From: CBDCFV01 sp965261795
GTDB taxonomy: Bacteria; Chloroflexota; Dehalococcoidia; Lucifugimonadales; UBA3495
Direction of reading: 5' to 3'
Assembly (NCBI GenBank): GCA_965261795.1
Contig: OZ253476.1
Location: 992,001-1,056,000 of the forward strand
DNA: 64,000 nt
Part shown: in pieces, positions 62,993 through 64,000 of the stretch
How the letters are laid out: the number at the start of each line of letters is the position of its first letter
Numbering within the stretch: the first letter of the stretch is position 1
The notes under the pieces: model-generated
What the model saw: the letters and a program-made list of their open reading frames with translations, nothing else
Databases searched by the model: none
Told to the model about the DNA's origin: nothing
Made by a program: the position numbers and the translations under genes

Positions 62993-63838
62993 TCAGGGTC
63001 TGTTTGGCCGCTCCAAGTCTATCCACCAACGGTAAACCGTGTTTCTTGGCAGCCCGAAACCGGCGGAAACCTGGGAAACGGCGTCTTTGGGAGCCGCGCC
63101 CAAGGTCCGCAATTCAACCAGCCGGTCCCGGGCGGCGGCCAATAGCGGAGCGGCGGGGTCGATGTGATCGGAGGGTTCCAAGTTGCCTTGAACGACCAGA
63201 ACGAACTCCCCTCTGGGCGACGGAAAGTAAGCGATTGCTTCGTTGACCGTGCCGCGGAACACTTCTTCATGCAGCTTGGTAAGTTCCCGGCAGACCGAAA
63301 TCCGCCGGTCGCCCAATACCTCGGCCATATCCGCCAGCGTGGCCAAGACCCGGTGGGGCGCTTCGAATATGACCAGTGTGTGAGGTGAGTAGACTTGGTC
63401 ATGCAGCCGGGCCAACCTTTCCCGGCGTTTCCGCGGCAGGAACCCCAAAAACAGGAAGTCGTTGCCTGGAAGACCGGACACAGCAATGGCGGTGGTCACG
63501 GCCGACGCTCCGGGCACCGATTCCACGGCGGCGCCTTCTTCCGCGGCCCTGGCAACCAGTTCCGTTCCCGGGTCGCTTATGCCGGGCATACCCGCATCGG
63601 TCACCAGCGCCACGTTGCCGGAGGCCAAGGTCTCCAATAACTTTGGCAGCCGTTCCCGCCGGTTGTTCTCGTTGTAGCTGATCATGGGCGTCTTGATTCC
63701 CAAGTGGCTCAGCAGCCGGCGCGTCACCCGGGTGTCTTCGGCGGCGATCAAGTCCACCTGTCCCAGGATTCTTGCGGCCCTGGGGGTAAGGTCTTCCAGA
63801 TTGCCGATAGGTGTGCCGACCACAAATAACGTTCCCAT
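62993..63838 (-). CDS. rsmI: 16S rRNA (cytidine-1402 2'-O)-methyltransferase
   Basis: The 281-residue protein shows the RsmI signatures GTPIGNLEDLTPRAARIL at the N-terminus, AAEDTRVTRRLLSHLGI, and VTDAGMPGISDPGTELV, all of the tetrapyrrole-methylase-like SAM fold. It methylates the ribose of C1402 in the decoding centre. The C-terminal region ends in an HTH-like APKDAVSQVSAGFGLPRNTV. The start at ATG 63838 is only 8 nt after a TATACT (63852-63847, minus strand), so a leaderless mRNA is possible. Confidence 0.95.
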   Translation of the reverse strand: MGTLFVVGTPIGNLEDLTPRAARILGQVDLIAAEDTRVTRRLLSHLGIKTPMISYNENNRRERLPKLLETLASGNVALVTDAGMPGISDPGTELVARAAEEGAAVESVPGASAVTTAIAVSGLPGNDFLFLGFLPRKRRERLARLHDQVYSPHTLVIFEAPHRVLATLADMAEVLGDRRISVCRELTKLHEEVFRGTVNEAIAYFPSPRGEFVLVVQGNLEPSDHIDPAAPLLAAARDRLVELRTLGAAPKDAVSQVSAGFGLPRNTVYRWWIDLERPNRP

Positions 63839-63967
63839 TTGAGCATAGTATAGCTTGAAACGGAGACGGCGTCGGACTGGGCCATGGGTGACGCCGGCGA
63901 GTCAAGGGTCGTGCTATACTCCCGAAAAATACCGCCGCCCATTACGGGCAGTGTCGAGGAAAACGCC

Positions 63968-64000
63968 ATGACAACACCGGCCTCATCATCAAACAATAGC
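63968..64000 (+). CDS. 5' end of a gene running out of the window
   Basis: ATG 63968 with GAGGAAAA upstream opens TTPASSSNN and is divergent from rsmI. A TATACT at 63915-63920 may be its -10 element. Only 11 codons are visible, so no product is assigned. Confidence 0.45.
   Translation, partial: MTTPASSSNNS

Overview
This window is GC-rich bacterial chromosome from a heterotroph that very probably belongs to the Chloroflexota (Dehalococcoidia / SAR202-like lineages). That placement is an inference from gene content, not from a marker gene. The supporting features are several secreted lipoproteins with a Cys lipobox followed by Thr/Pro-rich linkers, many MFS carriers, aromatic ring-attacking oxygenases, a sat-aprBA set, and heavy seeding with short palindromic repeats. 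No rRNA or tRNA gene was recognised.

Layout. 0-6 kb: a frameshifted AT-rich methyltransferase, an HpaB-type flavin monooxygenase whose stop codon abuts an ISAs1-family insertion, an HtrA protease and a Gfo/Idh/MocA oxidoreductase. 6-12.7 kb: an iron-binding lipoprotein broken by an amber codon, a small ISAs1-type MITE, signal peptidase I, a YihY membrane protein, two hotdog-fold (MaoC-like) proteins and an HpcH/HpaI aldolase. 12.7-19.3 kb: a secreted subtilisin broken by one stop, a DUF192 lipoprotein, a PfkB kinase and a broken hypothetical gene. 19.6-23 kb: a single-chain restriction-methylation protein beside the remnant of another DNA methyltransferase. 23.3-30.2 kb: a catabolic cluster with a dihydrodiol-dehydrogenase-like SDR, three Rieske dioxygenase alpha subunits separated by palindrome arrays, and one beta subunit. 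30.3-39.4 kb: two MFS carriers, an ACMSD-like amidohydrolase, a solitary HsdR-N-like nuclease, hicAB, a 21-unit palindrome array and a methyltransferase. 39.4-46 kb: nadE, two tandem PaREP1/HEPN-like genes and two MoeA proteins. 46.3-50 kb: sat, aprB and aprA. 50.1-52.2 kb: a cobalamin riboswitch followed by a hypothetical gene and a FhuF-like [2Fe-2S] protein. 52.4-64 kb: an EmrB-type MFS, a second copy of the MITE, a CDGSH protein, a secreted phospholipase A2 split by a 14-bp duplication, a large lipoprotein, a Leu/Glu-type dehydrogenase, a cyclophilin, another MFS and rsmI.

How the genes fit together. HpaB, the Rieske oxygenases, the SDR, the HpcH/HpaI aldolase, the hotdog hydratases, the amidohydrolase and the carriers form a scattered toolkit for uptake and breakdown of aromatic or recalcitrant organic acids. 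Ferredoxin and reductase partners for the oxygenases are not in the window. Sat-AprBA together with two MoeA-type proteins suggests sulfite/APS metabolism alongside molybdoenzyme assembly. The secreted protease, phospholipase and lipoproteins form an extracellular arsenal, several parts of which are broken.

Most distinctive signal. Small non-autonomous elements with at least four kinds of terminal inverted repeat all carry the same internal palindrome. Two of those kinds have 10-bp target duplications and ends like the resident ISAs1 element, and the core segment is inverted between the two copies of one kind. The same palindrome is expanded into long arrays between the duplicated dioxygenase genes. 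The second lead is the cobalamin riboswitch in front of the hypothetical / FhuF-like gene pair.
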